Shown in pieces: positions 6,764 through 13,626 of a stretch of 13,626 nucleotides of DNA (within the stretch, counting starts at the first letter, position 1; the number at the start of each line of letters is the position of its first letter). The position numbers and the translations under genes are program-made. Under the pieces are notes generated by a model. The model was not told where the DNA came from. It saw only the letters and a list, made by a program, of their open reading frames with translations, and made no database searches. This DNA comes from Firmicutes bacterium CAG:631 (GTDB lineage Bacteria > Bacillota_I > Bacilli_A > RFN20 > CAG-631): positions 1 through 13,626 of the forward strand of contig HF997994.1 of NCBI GenBank assembly GCA_000433015.1, given 5' to 3'.

Positions 6764-8677
6764 ATGCCTTGTCATTGTCATGATCATGAATGTGAATGTT
6801 TAGAAGAACACGAACATGAACATTTACATTCATCTAAAAAAGAATTATTCGTTTTGCTTATTAAATTAGGTGTTAGTGTTTTATTTTTACTGTTAGGAAT
6901 GTTTTTAAAGTTTGATTATTCTTGGATAAACATTATTTTTTATGCGATTAGTTATTTAACAATTGGATATGATGTTTTGCTAGAGGCTATAAAAAATATT
7001 TTCAAAGGTGAATTTTTTGATGAAAATTTTTTAATGACCTTGGCTACTGTTTTAGCATTTATTATTCAAGATTATACAGAAGCGGTTGCCGTTATGATTT
7101 TTTATCAAGTTGGTGAATATTTTCAACATATGGCCGTTGAAAAATCAAAAAAATCCATCCAATCTTTATTTGAATTAAATATTGAAAAAGCCGTTTTATA
7201 TCAAAATGGACAAGAAAAAGAAGTGAATTTAGAAGATATTCAAGTCAATGATATTTTATTGGTAAAACCTGGAGAAAAAATTCCAGTAGATGGTACCGTT
7301 TATGATGGTCATTCAAGTTTAAATACTTCTTCTTTAACAGGAGAAAGTTTGCCTGTAGATGTCACCAAAAATGATATAGTTTTAAGTGGTAGTGTGAATT
7401 TAAATGGGGTATTGCAAATTCAAGCGACAAAACGTTATGAAGAATCAACAACTTATAAAATGAAAAAAATGATTGAATCAGCAAGTAAAAATAAAGCACA
7501 AAGTGAAAAATTTATTACGAAATTTTCAAAAATTTATACTCCCATTGTCATTTTATTAGCATTATGTATTGCTTTAATACCTCCTTTATTTTTAGGATTT
7601 AGTACCCATTTTAATGAATATTTATATCGTGCTCTAACTTTTATGATTATATCGTGCCCCTGTGCATTAGTTATTTCGATTCCTTTATCTTTTTTTGCAG
7701 GAATTGGAAAAAGTGCAAAAGAAGGAATTTTATCAAAAAGTTCCCAATCTATCGAAGCACTTGCTAAAACGACAAAAATTGCTTTTGATAAAACAGGAAC
7801 GATTACTAAAGGTGCATTTAAGGTTATACACGAAGAAAGCAATAATCCTGCATTATTCCGTAAAATTATTGTTTGTGTAGAAAAAAAATTAAATCACCCA
7901 ATTGCTCAATCTATTGTTGCTTATTATGAAAATCAACCGATAGAAAAGATAAATATTGAAGATGTTAAAGATATTCCAGGAGTGGGAATCGTAGCAAGTT
8001 ATCAAAATCAACCTATTATTATTGGAAATGCAAAACATTTAGAAGAACATCATATTGATTATCCTCAGGTCAAAGAGCCAGGAACAACGATTTATGTTGC
8101 TTATCAATCAAAATATTTAGGTCATTTAATCCTACAAGATGAAATTAAAGAAACATCCAAAGAAGCCATTCAAGAATTATCTCAATTAGGAATTCAAGAA
8201 ACTTATCTTATCAGTGGAGATAGACAAGAAGTCGCTTCAGATGTGGCTAATCAAGTGGGTATCCGTCATGTTTTTGCAAAAATGCTTCCTGAAGATAAAG
8301 TTCATGTGATTCAATCTTTAAAAAGTAAGAATGAAGTTGTTGCTTATGTAGGAGATGGCATTAATGATGCGGCTGTTTTATTAGAAAGTGATGTAGGATT
8401 AGCTATGGGTGGCCTTGGAAGCGACTTAGCCATTGAAGCTGCTGATCTTGTCATTATGGATGATAATTTGAAAAAGATTCCTAAAGGAATTCTAATTGCT
8501 AAAAAAACTTTAAGAATTGTTAAACAAAATATTATTTTGGCATTGTCTATTAAATTGCTCGTTTTAATTGTTGGGGCCTTGGGTTATGCACCTATGTGGG
8601 CAGCAATTTTAGCTGATGTGGGCGTTGCGTTATTAGCAATTTTAAATGCTTTGCGTGTTTTATCTAGGAGAATTTAA
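6764..8677 (+). CDS. Zn2+/Cd2+/Pb2+-exporting P1B-type ATPase
   Basis: A 637-residue heavy-metal P-type ATPase that should pump zinc, cadmium or lead out of the cell. Motifs seen: TGES in the actuator domain, CPC (298-300) in the membrane path, phosphorylation motif DKTGT at Asp342, the metal-ATPase His-Pro pair at 378-379, and GDGIND (530-535). Lys597 (IKLL) and Asp618 (ADVGVALLAILNALR) in the last two membrane helices mark the P1B-2 subgroup (ZntA/CadA). There is no HMA domain with CxxC. Instead the first 25 residues are rich in His and Cys (CHCHDHECEC, then EHEHEHLH) and may bind metal. I chose the ATG at 6764, 8 nt after GGGAGG (6750-6755); the in-frame ATG at 6758 is only 2 nt from it. 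The gene lies 14 nt after the repressor gene and should be induced with it. Confidence 0.93.
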   Translation: MPCHCHDHECECLEEHEHEHLHSSKKELFVLLIKLGVSVLFLLLGMFLKFDYSWINIIFYAISYLTIGYDVLLEAIKNIFKGEFFDENFLMTLATVLAFIIQDYTEAVAVMIFYQVGEYFQHMAVEKSKKSIQSLFELNIEKAVLYQNGQEKEVNLEDIQVNDILLVKPGEKIPVDGTVYDGHSSLNTSSLTGESLPVDVTKNDIVLSGSVNLNGVLQIQATKRYEESTTYKMKKMIESASKNKAQSEKFITKFSKIYTPIVILLALCIALIPPLFLGFSTHFNEYLYRALTFMIISCPCALVISIPLSFFAGIGKSAKEGILSKSSQSIEALAKTTKIAFDKTGTITKGAFKVIHEESNNPALFRKIIVCVEKKLNHPIAQSIVAYYENQPIEKINIEDVKDIPGVGIVASYQNQPIIIGNAKHLEEHHIDYPQVKEPGTTIYVAYQSKYLGHLILQDEIKETSKEAIQELSQLGIQETYLISGDRQEVASDVANQVGIRHVFAKMLPEDKVHVIQSLKSKNEVVAYVGDGINDAAVLLESDVGLAMGGLGSDLAIEAADLVIMDDNLKKIPKGILIAKKTLRIVKQNIILALSIKLLVLIVGALGYAPMWAAILADVGVALLAILNALRVLSRRI

Positions 8678-8684
8678 AAAAATA

Positions 8685-8693
8685 TGTTATGAT
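8685..8693 (+). promoter_or_regulatory. Putative extended -10 promoter of the cyclodeaminase gene
   Basis: TGTTATGAT (TG, one base, TATGAT at 8688-8693) matches an extended -10. The -35 position has no good match. The predicted start near 8700 falls inside the following hairpin, so the new transcript would lack most of the terminator's 5' arm. Confidence 0.4.
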
Positions 8694-8724
8694 ACAAGCA
8701 ATAGAAATATTGCTTGTTTTTTTT
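8694..8724 (+). terminator. Rho-independent terminator of the metal operon
   Basis: ACAAGCAATA (8694-8703) pairs perfectly with TATTGCTTGT (8708-8717) over a GAAA tetraloop, followed by eight T residues (8717-8724). It lies 17 nt after the ATPase stop. Confidence 0.92.
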
Positions 8725-8749
8725 AGCAAAGTGGAAAGAAGGCAAAAAA

Positions 8750-9352
8750 ATGTTAAAAGATTTAAGTTTGGAAGAATATTTAGAAATTGTAGATAGTGAT
8801 GCACCAACTCCTGGTGGAGGAAGTGTTGGTGCCTTGGTTGGCGCTTTGGGTGCGGCTTTAAGCCGAATGCTTGCTCATTTATCTTTAAATAAAAAAAAGT
8901 TTATAGAAGCCACACAAGAACAAAAAGAAATGTTTGTTACGGCTGCCAATGATATTAAACATTATAAAGAAATGCTAATTGATGGGATTGATGGGGACGC
9001 TTTATCTTATCAATGTGTCGTTACAGCATATAAAATTAAAGATGAATTTGAAATTCAAAGAGCATTAAAAACTTCAGCCTTTATTGCTTTGGATATTCAA
9101 AAAAATGCATTGAGTGCACTTTCTCGTTTAATTGAATTAGTTCCTTTAGGAAACAAAAATGTTTTAAGTGATTTAGTTGCTGGGGCAATTTTATTGCAAT
9201 CTTGTATAGAAATTAGTTTTTTAAATGTTCAGGCCAATGCAAAACTTTTAATTGATGAAGTCGATCGTCATGAATTTATAATTGAAGGTCAAAGATGTAT
9301 TGATGAAGGAAAGGTTTTTAAAGAAGCCATTTTGAATGCTATTAATGGTTAA
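8750..9352 (+). CDS. Cyclodeaminase/cyclohydrolase family protein (FTCD_C domain)
   Basis: A 200-residue cytosolic protein made up entirely of one formiminotransferase-cyclodeaminase (FTCD_C) domain. The N-terminal signature APTPGGGSVGALVGALGAAL (18-37) is the folate-binding glycine-rich turn and helix of the family. LIDGIDGDALSYQ (77-89) matches the next conserved acidic helix. Known members either release ammonia from formimino-tetrahydrofolate or hydrolyse methenyl- to formyl-tetrahydrofolate (FchA). Sequence alone does not separate these here, and no other folate or histidine-degradation gene is nearby. The start is the ATG at 8750, 7 nt after AAAGAAGG; the frame stays open upstream to a TTG at 8714, inside the terminator. 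The gene is alone between two terminators. Confidence 0.87.
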   Translation: MLKDLSLEEYLEIVDSDAPTPGGGSVGALVGALGAALSRMLAHLSLNKKKFIEATQEQKEMFVTAANDIKHYKEMLIDGIDGDALSYQCVVTAYKIKDEFEIQRALKTSAFIALDIQKNALSALSRLIELVPLGNKNVLSDLVAGAILLQSCIEISFLNVQANAKLLIDEVDRHEFIIEGQRCIDEGKVFKEAILNAING

Positions 9353-9382
9353 AAAGAGATGAATTGTTCGTCTCTTTTTTTT
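9352..9382 (+). terminator. Rho-independent terminator of the cyclodeaminase gene
   Basis: AAAAGAGATGAA (9352-9363) pairs with TTCGTCTCTTTT (9367-9378) with one T-G wobble and a TTG loop. T residues run to 9382. The stem begins at the last base of the stop codon. Confidence 0.88.
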
Positions 9383-9432
9383 GTTTTCAAAATATGATTT
9401 TATTGAATCATTAAATGAATATTAAAAAAATG

Positions 9433-9461
9433 TTGACACTAGAAAAAGAAATCTGTATAAT
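9433..9461 (+). promoter_or_regulatory. Promoter of the polyamine transport operon
   Basis: A full-consensus TTGACA (9433-9438) and TATAAT (9456-9461) are separated by 17 nt. Transcription should start near 9468, leaving a leader of about 55 nt before the regulator gene. With both elements perfect, control most likely comes from a repressor. Confidence 0.9.
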
Positions 9462-9471
9462 TTGTGCGTTG

Positions 9472-9502
9472 GTTTATTTTTAGTAAACTTTAAGTTTATT
9501 TT
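9472..9502 (+). promoter_or_regulatory. Operator-like repeats in the leader of the pot operon
   Basis: TAAACTT (9484-9490) and AAGTTTA (9492-9498) form a 15-bp inverted repeat around one T. GTTTATTTT occurs directly twice (9472-9480 and 9494-9502), 22 nt apart or about two helical turns. Their position just after the predicted start suits a binding site for the XRE-cupin regulator encoded next. Assignment is inferred from position only, and the sequence is AT-rich. Confidence 0.45.
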
Positions 9503-9523
9503 AACAAAACAAGGAGGGGTTAG

Positions 9524-10057
9524 ATGAGTATAGGAGAAAAGATTCGACATTTAAGAACGATTTGTCAACTAACGCAAGAAGAATTAGCGGATCGCTGTGA
9601 TTTAACTAAAGGTTTTATTAGTCAGTTAGAAAATGATTTGAATAGTCCTTCCATTAGTACACTTACTGATATTCTTCATGCTTTAGGAACCAATTTAAAG
9701 GAATTTTTTGCGGATGATGAGGATGAAAAAATTGTTTTTAAAGAAGAAGATTATTTCACGACGGATAATCAAACCCATTCGATTACTTGGCTTGTTCCTA
9801 ATGCACAAAAAAATGAGATGGAGCCGATTTTGTTAGTTTTAGAACCTAAAAGTGAATTAACAGTGGATATGCCTCATGAGGGACAAGAATTTGGATATGT
9901 TTTAGAAGGTTCGATTATAGTTGTTTTAGCAAAAAAACAATTTGAAGTTAAAAAAGGGGAAACCTTTTATTATGAAACAAATAAACCACATTATTTAAAA
10001 AACACGCAAAACAAAAAAGCAAAAGTCATTTGGGTATCTAGCCCACCAAATTTTTAA
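9524..10057 (+). CDS. XRE-family regulator with cupin sensor domain (PuuR/PotR type)
   Basis: A 177-residue transcription factor. The N-terminus is a Cro/CI-type helix-turn-helix (about residues 1-62; LTQEELADRCDLTKGFISQL around 16-35). The C-terminus is a small cupin barrel (about 102-172), with HEGQEFGYVLEG (118-129) and FYYETNKPHYLKN (148-160) as its two conserved motifs. This architecture is typical of regulators encoded just before potABCD in Firmicutes and of PuuR in Escherichia coli, so it probably senses a polyamine or related small molecule. The ATG at 9524 lies 6 nt after AAGGAGG (9511-9517). PotA follows 15 nt after the stop, in the same transcript. Autoregulation through the repeats in the leader is likely but inferred. 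Confidence 0.9.
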   Translation: MSIGEKIRHLRTICQLTQEELADRCDLTKGFISQLENDLNSPSISTLTDILHALGTNLKEFFADDEDEKIVFKEEDYFTTDNQTHSITWLVPNAQKNEMEPILLVLEPKSELTVDMPHEGQEFGYVLEGSIIVVLAKKQFEVKKGETFYYETNKPHYLKNTQNKKAKVIWVSSPPNF

Positions 10058-10072
10058 AGGAGTAAAAAGTCA

Positions 10073-11566
10073 ATGGCAAAAGAAAAAATTATTGAACTAA
10101 TCAATGTGTCAAAACAATATGATGATACGACTGTTGTTGAAAATTTTAATTTATATATCAATAAAGGGGAATTTGTTACTTTTTTAGGCCCATCAGGCTG
10201 TGGAAAAACCACAACTTTGAGAATGATTGCTGGTTTTGAATTGCCCACGTCAGGAAAGATATTATTAAATAACCAAGATATCACACAAATTCCACCTCAT
10301 AAACGTCCAGTCAATACCGTTTTTCAACGTTATGCTTTATTTCCCCATTTGGATGTTTATGATAATATCGCTTTTGGTTTAAAATTAAAGCGTGTTCCTA
10401 ATGAAAAAAAGCCAGGGAAAATGCGTAAATTAACATCTGCTGAAATTGATAAAAAAGTAACTGCAGCTTTAAAAATCGTCGATTTGGAAGAATTTGAAGA
10501 TCGTGATATTGCAACTTTATCTGGGGGGCAACAACAACGTGTTGCCATTGCAAGAGCCATTGTCAATGAACCAGAAATCTTATTATTAGATGAACCGCTT
10601 GGTGCATTAGATTTAAAAATGAGAAAAGACATGCAATTAGAATTAAAAGAAATGCATAAAAAATTAGGAATTACTTTTATTTATGTTACGCATGACCAAG
10701 AAGAAGCATTGACCATGTCTGATACGATTGTCGTTATGAATGATGGTGTGATTCAACAAATTGGTAAACCACTAGACATTTATAACGAACCTGCAAATGC
10801 TTTTGTTGCTGATTTTATCGGAGAAAGCAATATTTATTCAGGAACGATTCTTTCTTCTTCTACTGTTCGTTTTTTAAATCACAATTTTAAATGTGTTGAT
10901 AAATTTGAAAAAAATGAAAAAGTAGATGTTGTTGTTCGTCCAGAAGATGTTCGCTTGGTAGAAGAAAGTGAAGGAATGGTTAGTGGAACTTTAATAAGTA
11001 AGATATTTAAAGGCGTGCATTATGAATACATTATGATGATTGGTAAAAACGAAGTTGTCATTCAAGATACACGTGATTTTGAAATCAATCAAAAAATGGG
11101 CATCATTATTGAACCTGATTTAATTCATATTATGCATAAAGATTTTACAAGTAATGTTTACGATGGTTATATTACCAAAAACAATACAGTTGTATTTGCC
11201 GAAGGAGAATTTGAGTGCGATGTGACGCAATTATTTCCTAATTCTCATTTAAATGAAGAAGGTTATTTAATCGATGAAAATGGGATATCTCATGACTTAA
11301 CAGATTGTGATGTTAAGGTAGAAGTTGGATTATCCGATATTGAAATTATTGATAATGAAGAAGACGGTGTCGTTAGTGGAGAAATTATTTCAATTTTATA
11401 TAAAGGAGACCACTATCAAGTTATTATTCGGACAAAAGAAGAAGATGATTTTGTCGTTGATACCGAATATACATGGAATGAATTTGACCGTGTTAGCGTT
11501 AAAATTCCTCCTGAAAAGATTAAATTGACTCTGAAGCATGAGGTGAATAATCATGAAAAAGATTAG
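10073..11566 (+). CDS. potA: Spermidine/putrescine ABC transporter ATPase PotA, extended form
   Basis: The 497-residue ATPase of the polyamine importer. Motifs seen: Walker [10 protein letters not shown] (39-47), Q-loop Gln85, signature LSGGQQQR (149-156), Walker B ILLLDEP (169-175) with Glu174, and switch His207. A lysine-rich stretch ([10 protein letters not shown], 111-120) is inserted in the helical subdomain. Usual PotA is about 350-385 residues, so this one carries over 100 extra at the C-terminus. The regulatory OB/TOBE region at about 251-355 appears again at about 359-488: SNIYSG (252-257) matches SNVYDG (360-365), and VSG...KG-HY (303-317) matches the same pattern at 434-448. The ATG lies 10 nt after AAAGGAG (10056-10062). 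The 3' end overlaps potB by 14 nt. Confidence 0.93.
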   Translation: MAKEKIIELINVSKQYDDTTVVENFNLYINKGEFVTFLGPSGCGKTTTLRMIAGFELPTSGKILLNNQDITQIPPHKRPVNTVFQRYALFPHLDVYDNIAFGLKLKRVPNEKKPGKMRKLTSAEIDKKVTAALKIVDLEEFEDRDIATLSGGQQQRVAIARAIVNEPEILLLDEPLGALDLKMRKDMQLELKEMHKKLGITFIYVTHDQEEALTMSDTIVVMNDGVIQQIGKPLDIYNEPANAFVADFIGESNIYSGTILSSSTVRFLNHNFKCVDKFEKNEKVDVVVRPEDVRLVEESEGMVSGTLISKIFKGVHYEYIMMIGKNEVVIQDTRDFEINQKMGIIIEPDLIHIMHKDFTSNVYDGYITKNNTVVFAEGEFECDVTQLFPNSHLNEEGYLIDENGISHDLTDCDVKVEVGLSDIEIIDNEEDGVVSGEIISILYKGDHYQVIIRTKEEDDFVVDTEYTWNEFDRVSVKIPPEKIKLTLKHEVNNHEKD

Positions 11567-12347
11567 ATTTAGTCGGAAACAATTAGTGATTCCCTATGCT
11601 TTATTTTTGATTTTATTTGTTATTTTACCTTTACTATTAATTGTTTATTATGCTTTTACAATTGACAATCATTTCAGTTTTGTCAATTTTGGAAAATTTT
11701 TCACAGATGCTACAAAAATCAATACTTTATTAATCAGTTTGGTTATTGGCGCTTTAAATACGATTATTTGTTTACTTATTGGTTATCCTATTGCTTATCT
11801 TTTAGCCAATAAAAAATACAATTCAAATAAGGTTATTGTGATGCTATTTATCATGCCCATGTGGATTAACTTTGTTTTAAGAACAGCAGCAACAAGAGAC
11901 TTATTGACTGCAATTGGTATAAAAGGTGGTAATATGCCTTATTTAGCTGTGATGATTGGCATGGTTTACAATTATCTTCCATTTGTTATTTTACCGCTTT
12001 ATTCTACAATGTTAAAAATGGATAAAAGCGTCATTGAAGCTTCTTCTGATTTAGGGGCAAAACCTTATCAAACTTTTATTAAAACGATTATTCCAATGTC
12101 TATGCCTGGAATTATCAGTGCTGCGACAATGGTATTTATGCCAACGATGTCTTCTTTTGTCATTAGTGATATTTTAGGAGAAAGAAAAATTCAACTATTA
12201 GGAAACTTAATTGATTTGAATTTCAACCATAGTTTGTGGAATAACGGCAGTACCATTGCCTTAATTATGTTAGTAATTATTGGAATTAGTATGCTCTTTA
12301 CACGAAATGTGAAAAAAGAAGGACATACAAGAGGTGGCTTATGGTAA
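11553..12347 (+). CDS. potB: Spermidine/putrescine ABC transporter permease PotB
   Basis: A 264-residue inner-membrane permease with about six hydrophobic segments (near 11-33, 59-85, 94-112, 130-153, 180-205 and 234-250). The cytoplasmic EAA loop that docks on PotA is [20 protein letters not shown] (162-181). It should pair with PotC to form the channel. The ATG lies inside the end of potA, 6 nt after GAGGTGA (11540-11546), and the stop region overlaps potC by 7 nt, so translation is tightly coupled. The call of PotB over PotC rests on gene order and the N-terminal sequence ([20 protein letters not shown]). Confidence 0.93.
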   Translation: MKKIRFSRKQLVIPYALFLILFVILPLLLIVYYAFTIDNHFSFVNFGKFFTDATKINTLLISLVIGALNTIICLLIGYPIAYLLANKKYNSNKVIVMLFIMPMWINFVLRTAATRDLLTAIGIKGGNMPYLAVMIGMVYNYLPFVILPLYSTMLKMDKSVIEASSDLGAKPYQTFIKTIIPMSMPGIISAATMVFMPTMSSFVISDILGERKIQLLGNLIDLNFNHSLWNNGSTIALIMLVIIGISMLFTRNVKKEGHTRGGLW

Positions 12348-13162
12348 AAAAAGTTGCGGCAAAAATTTATATTTGGCTTGTTTTATTTATAATGTATGCG
12401 CCTATTTTGTTATTAGTTGTTTATAGTTTTCAAAATACGCAATATATTAATTTAAATCACTTTTCTAGATTAAGTGGATCTTTATATGGGCAATTATTTG
12501 CAAATGATGAAATTATGACGGCTTTGTGGAATACAATTTTAATTGCTGTTTCAAGTGCTATTGTTTCAACTATTTTAGGAACGCTTGGGGCGATAGGAAT
12601 TTTTTATAGTCGCAAAAAAATTAAAAAGACTTTGAGCGCTGTCAATCAAATTCCTATTTTAAATGCTGAAATTGTTACAGCCTTATCTTTAACGATTTTA
12701 TTTACTGCTTTAAAAAATCTACTTGGTTTAGAATTTGGTTTCTTTACTCTTTTAGTTGGACATGTGGTCTTAACGGTTCCGTTTGTGGTTTTAAGTGTCA
12801 TTCCAAAATTACAACAAATGGATGGTAATATTTATGAAGCCGCATTAGATTTAGGAGCAACTCCGAATTATGCTTTATGGAAAGTTGTTTTGCCCGAAAT
12901 TATTCCCGGGATTGTATCTGGATTTTTATTATCCATAACGTTATCTTTAGATGATTATATCATTACTGCTTTTACCAAAAGTGATAGTTTTACAACATTA
13001 AGTACTTATGTCTATGGCGTTACGGCAAAAGGACCTCTTCCTGCTGAATTAAGAGCCTTAACAACATTGATTTTTGTTGTCATTTTAATCGGTTTATTAA
13101 TTTATAATTTCGTCATGTCAAAAAGAATGAATGCCAAAGCAAAAAGGAGAGTGAGAATATGA
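12341..13162 (+). CDS. potC: Spermidine/putrescine ABC transporter permease PotC
   Basis: A 273-residue permease, the partner of PotB. It has an N-terminal membrane helix (about 9-30, IWLVLFIMYAPILLLVVYSF), further helices near 64-90, 107-126, 133-155, 186-202 and 240-258, and an EAA loop YEAALDLGATPNYALWKVVL (165-184). LSLDDYIITAF (201-211) is typical of PotC-type permeases. A ribosome binding site (AGAGGTGG) precedes the ATG within potB. The gene ends in TGA at 13160-13162, overlapping the potD start by 4 nt (ATGA), which also shows TGA is a stop codon in this organism. Confidence 0.93.
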   Translation: MVKKVAAKIYIWLVLFIMYAPILLLVVYSFQNTQYINLNHFSRLSGSLYGQLFANDEIMTALWNTILIAVSSAIVSTILGTLGAIGIFYSRKKIKKTLSAVNQIPILNAEIVTALSLTILFTALKNLLGLEFGFFTLLVGHVVLTVPFVVLSVIPKLQQMDGNIYEAALDLGATPNYALWKVVLPEIIPGIVSGFLLSITLSLDDYIITAFTKSDSFTTLSTYVYGVTAKGPLPAELRALTTLIFVVILIGLLIYNFVMSKRMNAKAKRRVRI

Positions 13163-13626
13163 AAAAATACTTTTCTTTATCCTTCTTGTTTCTTTTGATG
13201 GGTGCTATGGTAACCAGTTGTAAGGGAACTAGCGCTAATCAAAAAGAATCGAATGTCCTAAGAATTTATAATTGGCAAGATTATATTTTTGAAGGAGACG
13301 ATGAAAATGATTCAGTCATTGATCAATTTATAGATTACTATTACGAAACATATGGTGAAAGAATTGAAGTAGAGTATTATACATTTGAAACAAATGAAAA
13401 TATGTTAAATGTTTTAAAAACAGGGAAATCTAGTTATGATTTAATTTGCCCTTCTGATTATACGATTCAAAAAATGATTAAAGAAGGCATGGTTGAACCA
13501 TTAGATATGAGCTTATTAGATAATTATACGCAATATGCTTCTCCTTATATTAAGGATTTATTTGAAAATAGCAAAACGGTTAATGAAAATCAAGAAGAAG
13601 TAAGTTGGTCCGATTATTCTATTCCT
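13159..13626 (+). CDS. potD: Spermidine/putrescine-binding lipoprotein PotD (3' end outside window)
   Basis: The first 156 codons of the substrate-binding protein; the frame is open to the window edge, so the gene is cut, not broken. The signal peptide has a lipobox VTSC ending at Cys21, so it should be anchored outside the membrane. The mature start LRIYNWQDYIF is the classic first strand of PotD-type solute-binding proteins. YDLICPSDYTIQKMIKEGMVEPLD (about 94-117) is the conserved ligand-cleft segment following it. An AAGGAGAG ribosome binding site (13144-13151) is 7 nt before the ATG, which overlaps the potC stop. Whether the ligand is spermidine, putrescine or both cannot be decided from this part. 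Confidence 0.93.
   Translation, partial: MKKYFSLSFLFLLMGAMVTSCKGTSANQKESNVLRIYNWQDYIFEGDDENDSVIDQFIDYYYETYGERIEVEYYTFETNENMLNVLKTGKSSYDLICPSDYTIQKMIKEGMVEPLDMSLLDNYTQYASPYIKDLFENSKTVNENQEEVSWSDYSIP

Noticed and set aside
8714..8749. TTG start for the cyclodeaminase gene inside the terminator T-run
   Set aside because: No ribosome binding site. The ATG at 8750 has AAAGAAGG at good spacing and begins the conserved domain.
9394..9411. ATGATT...AATCAT inverted repeat with 6-nt loop upstream of the pot promoter
   Set aside because: Short, AT-rich and about 20 nt upstream of the -35. It could occur by chance and there is no second copy.

Overview
The window is strongly AT-rich chromosomal DNA of a low-GC Gram-positive bacterium (Bacillota). 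An Erysipelotrichia-like or related gut lineage is my best guess, but this is inference. Support comes from strong AAGGAGG-type ribosome binding sites, type II lipoprotein signals, TTGACA/TATAAT and extended -10 promoters, and hairpin-plus-T-run terminators. TGA ends two genes (at 5092-5094 and 13160-13162) and tryptophan is TGG, so the genetic code is the standard bacterial one, not the Mycoplasma code.

Layout. 1-50: a terminator for a gene left of the window. 49-1512 (minus): a DUF1846-family protein, transcribed leftwards from a divergent promoter region (1513-1645). 1646-4239 (plus): a two-gene unit, a surface lipoprotein with a C-terminal GH26-like glycoside hydrolase domain, followed with a 1-nt overlap by an uncharacterised protein with a nuclease-like N-terminal pattern and a likely C-terminal winged helix. 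4318-6290: a NatAB-like ABC-2 exporter (ATPase plus permease, 4-nt overlap). Its promoter carries an eight-G tract between the -35 and -10 elements. A clear terminator follows. 6341-8677: a metal-resistance operon with a consensus promoter, a perfect 20-bp palindromic operator, a SmtB/CzrA-type repressor with the complete alpha-5 zinc site, and a Zn/Cd/Pb P1B-ATPase. 8750-9352: a stand-alone cyclodeaminase/cyclohydrolase-family (folate) gene between two terminators. 9433-13626: the polyamine-uptake operon, with an XRE-cupin regulator followed by potA, potB, potC and potD (cut by the window end). From potA onward the genes overlap one another.

How the genes work together. In the metal operon, the repressor should leave the operator when zinc (or cobalt or cadmium) binds, which would switch on the exporting ATPase. 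In the pot operon, PotD captures spermidine/putrescine outside the cell, PotB/PotC form the channel, PotA powers it, and the XRE-cupin protein probably regulates it.

Most of the window is recognisable core or transport functions. The most unusual items are the poly-G tract in the ABC-2 promoter (a possible phase-variation switch), a PotA whose whole C-terminal regulatory domain appears duplicated, and the coupled GH26 lipoprotein/unknown-protein pair. I found no RNA genes, CRISPR arrays or insertion sequences.
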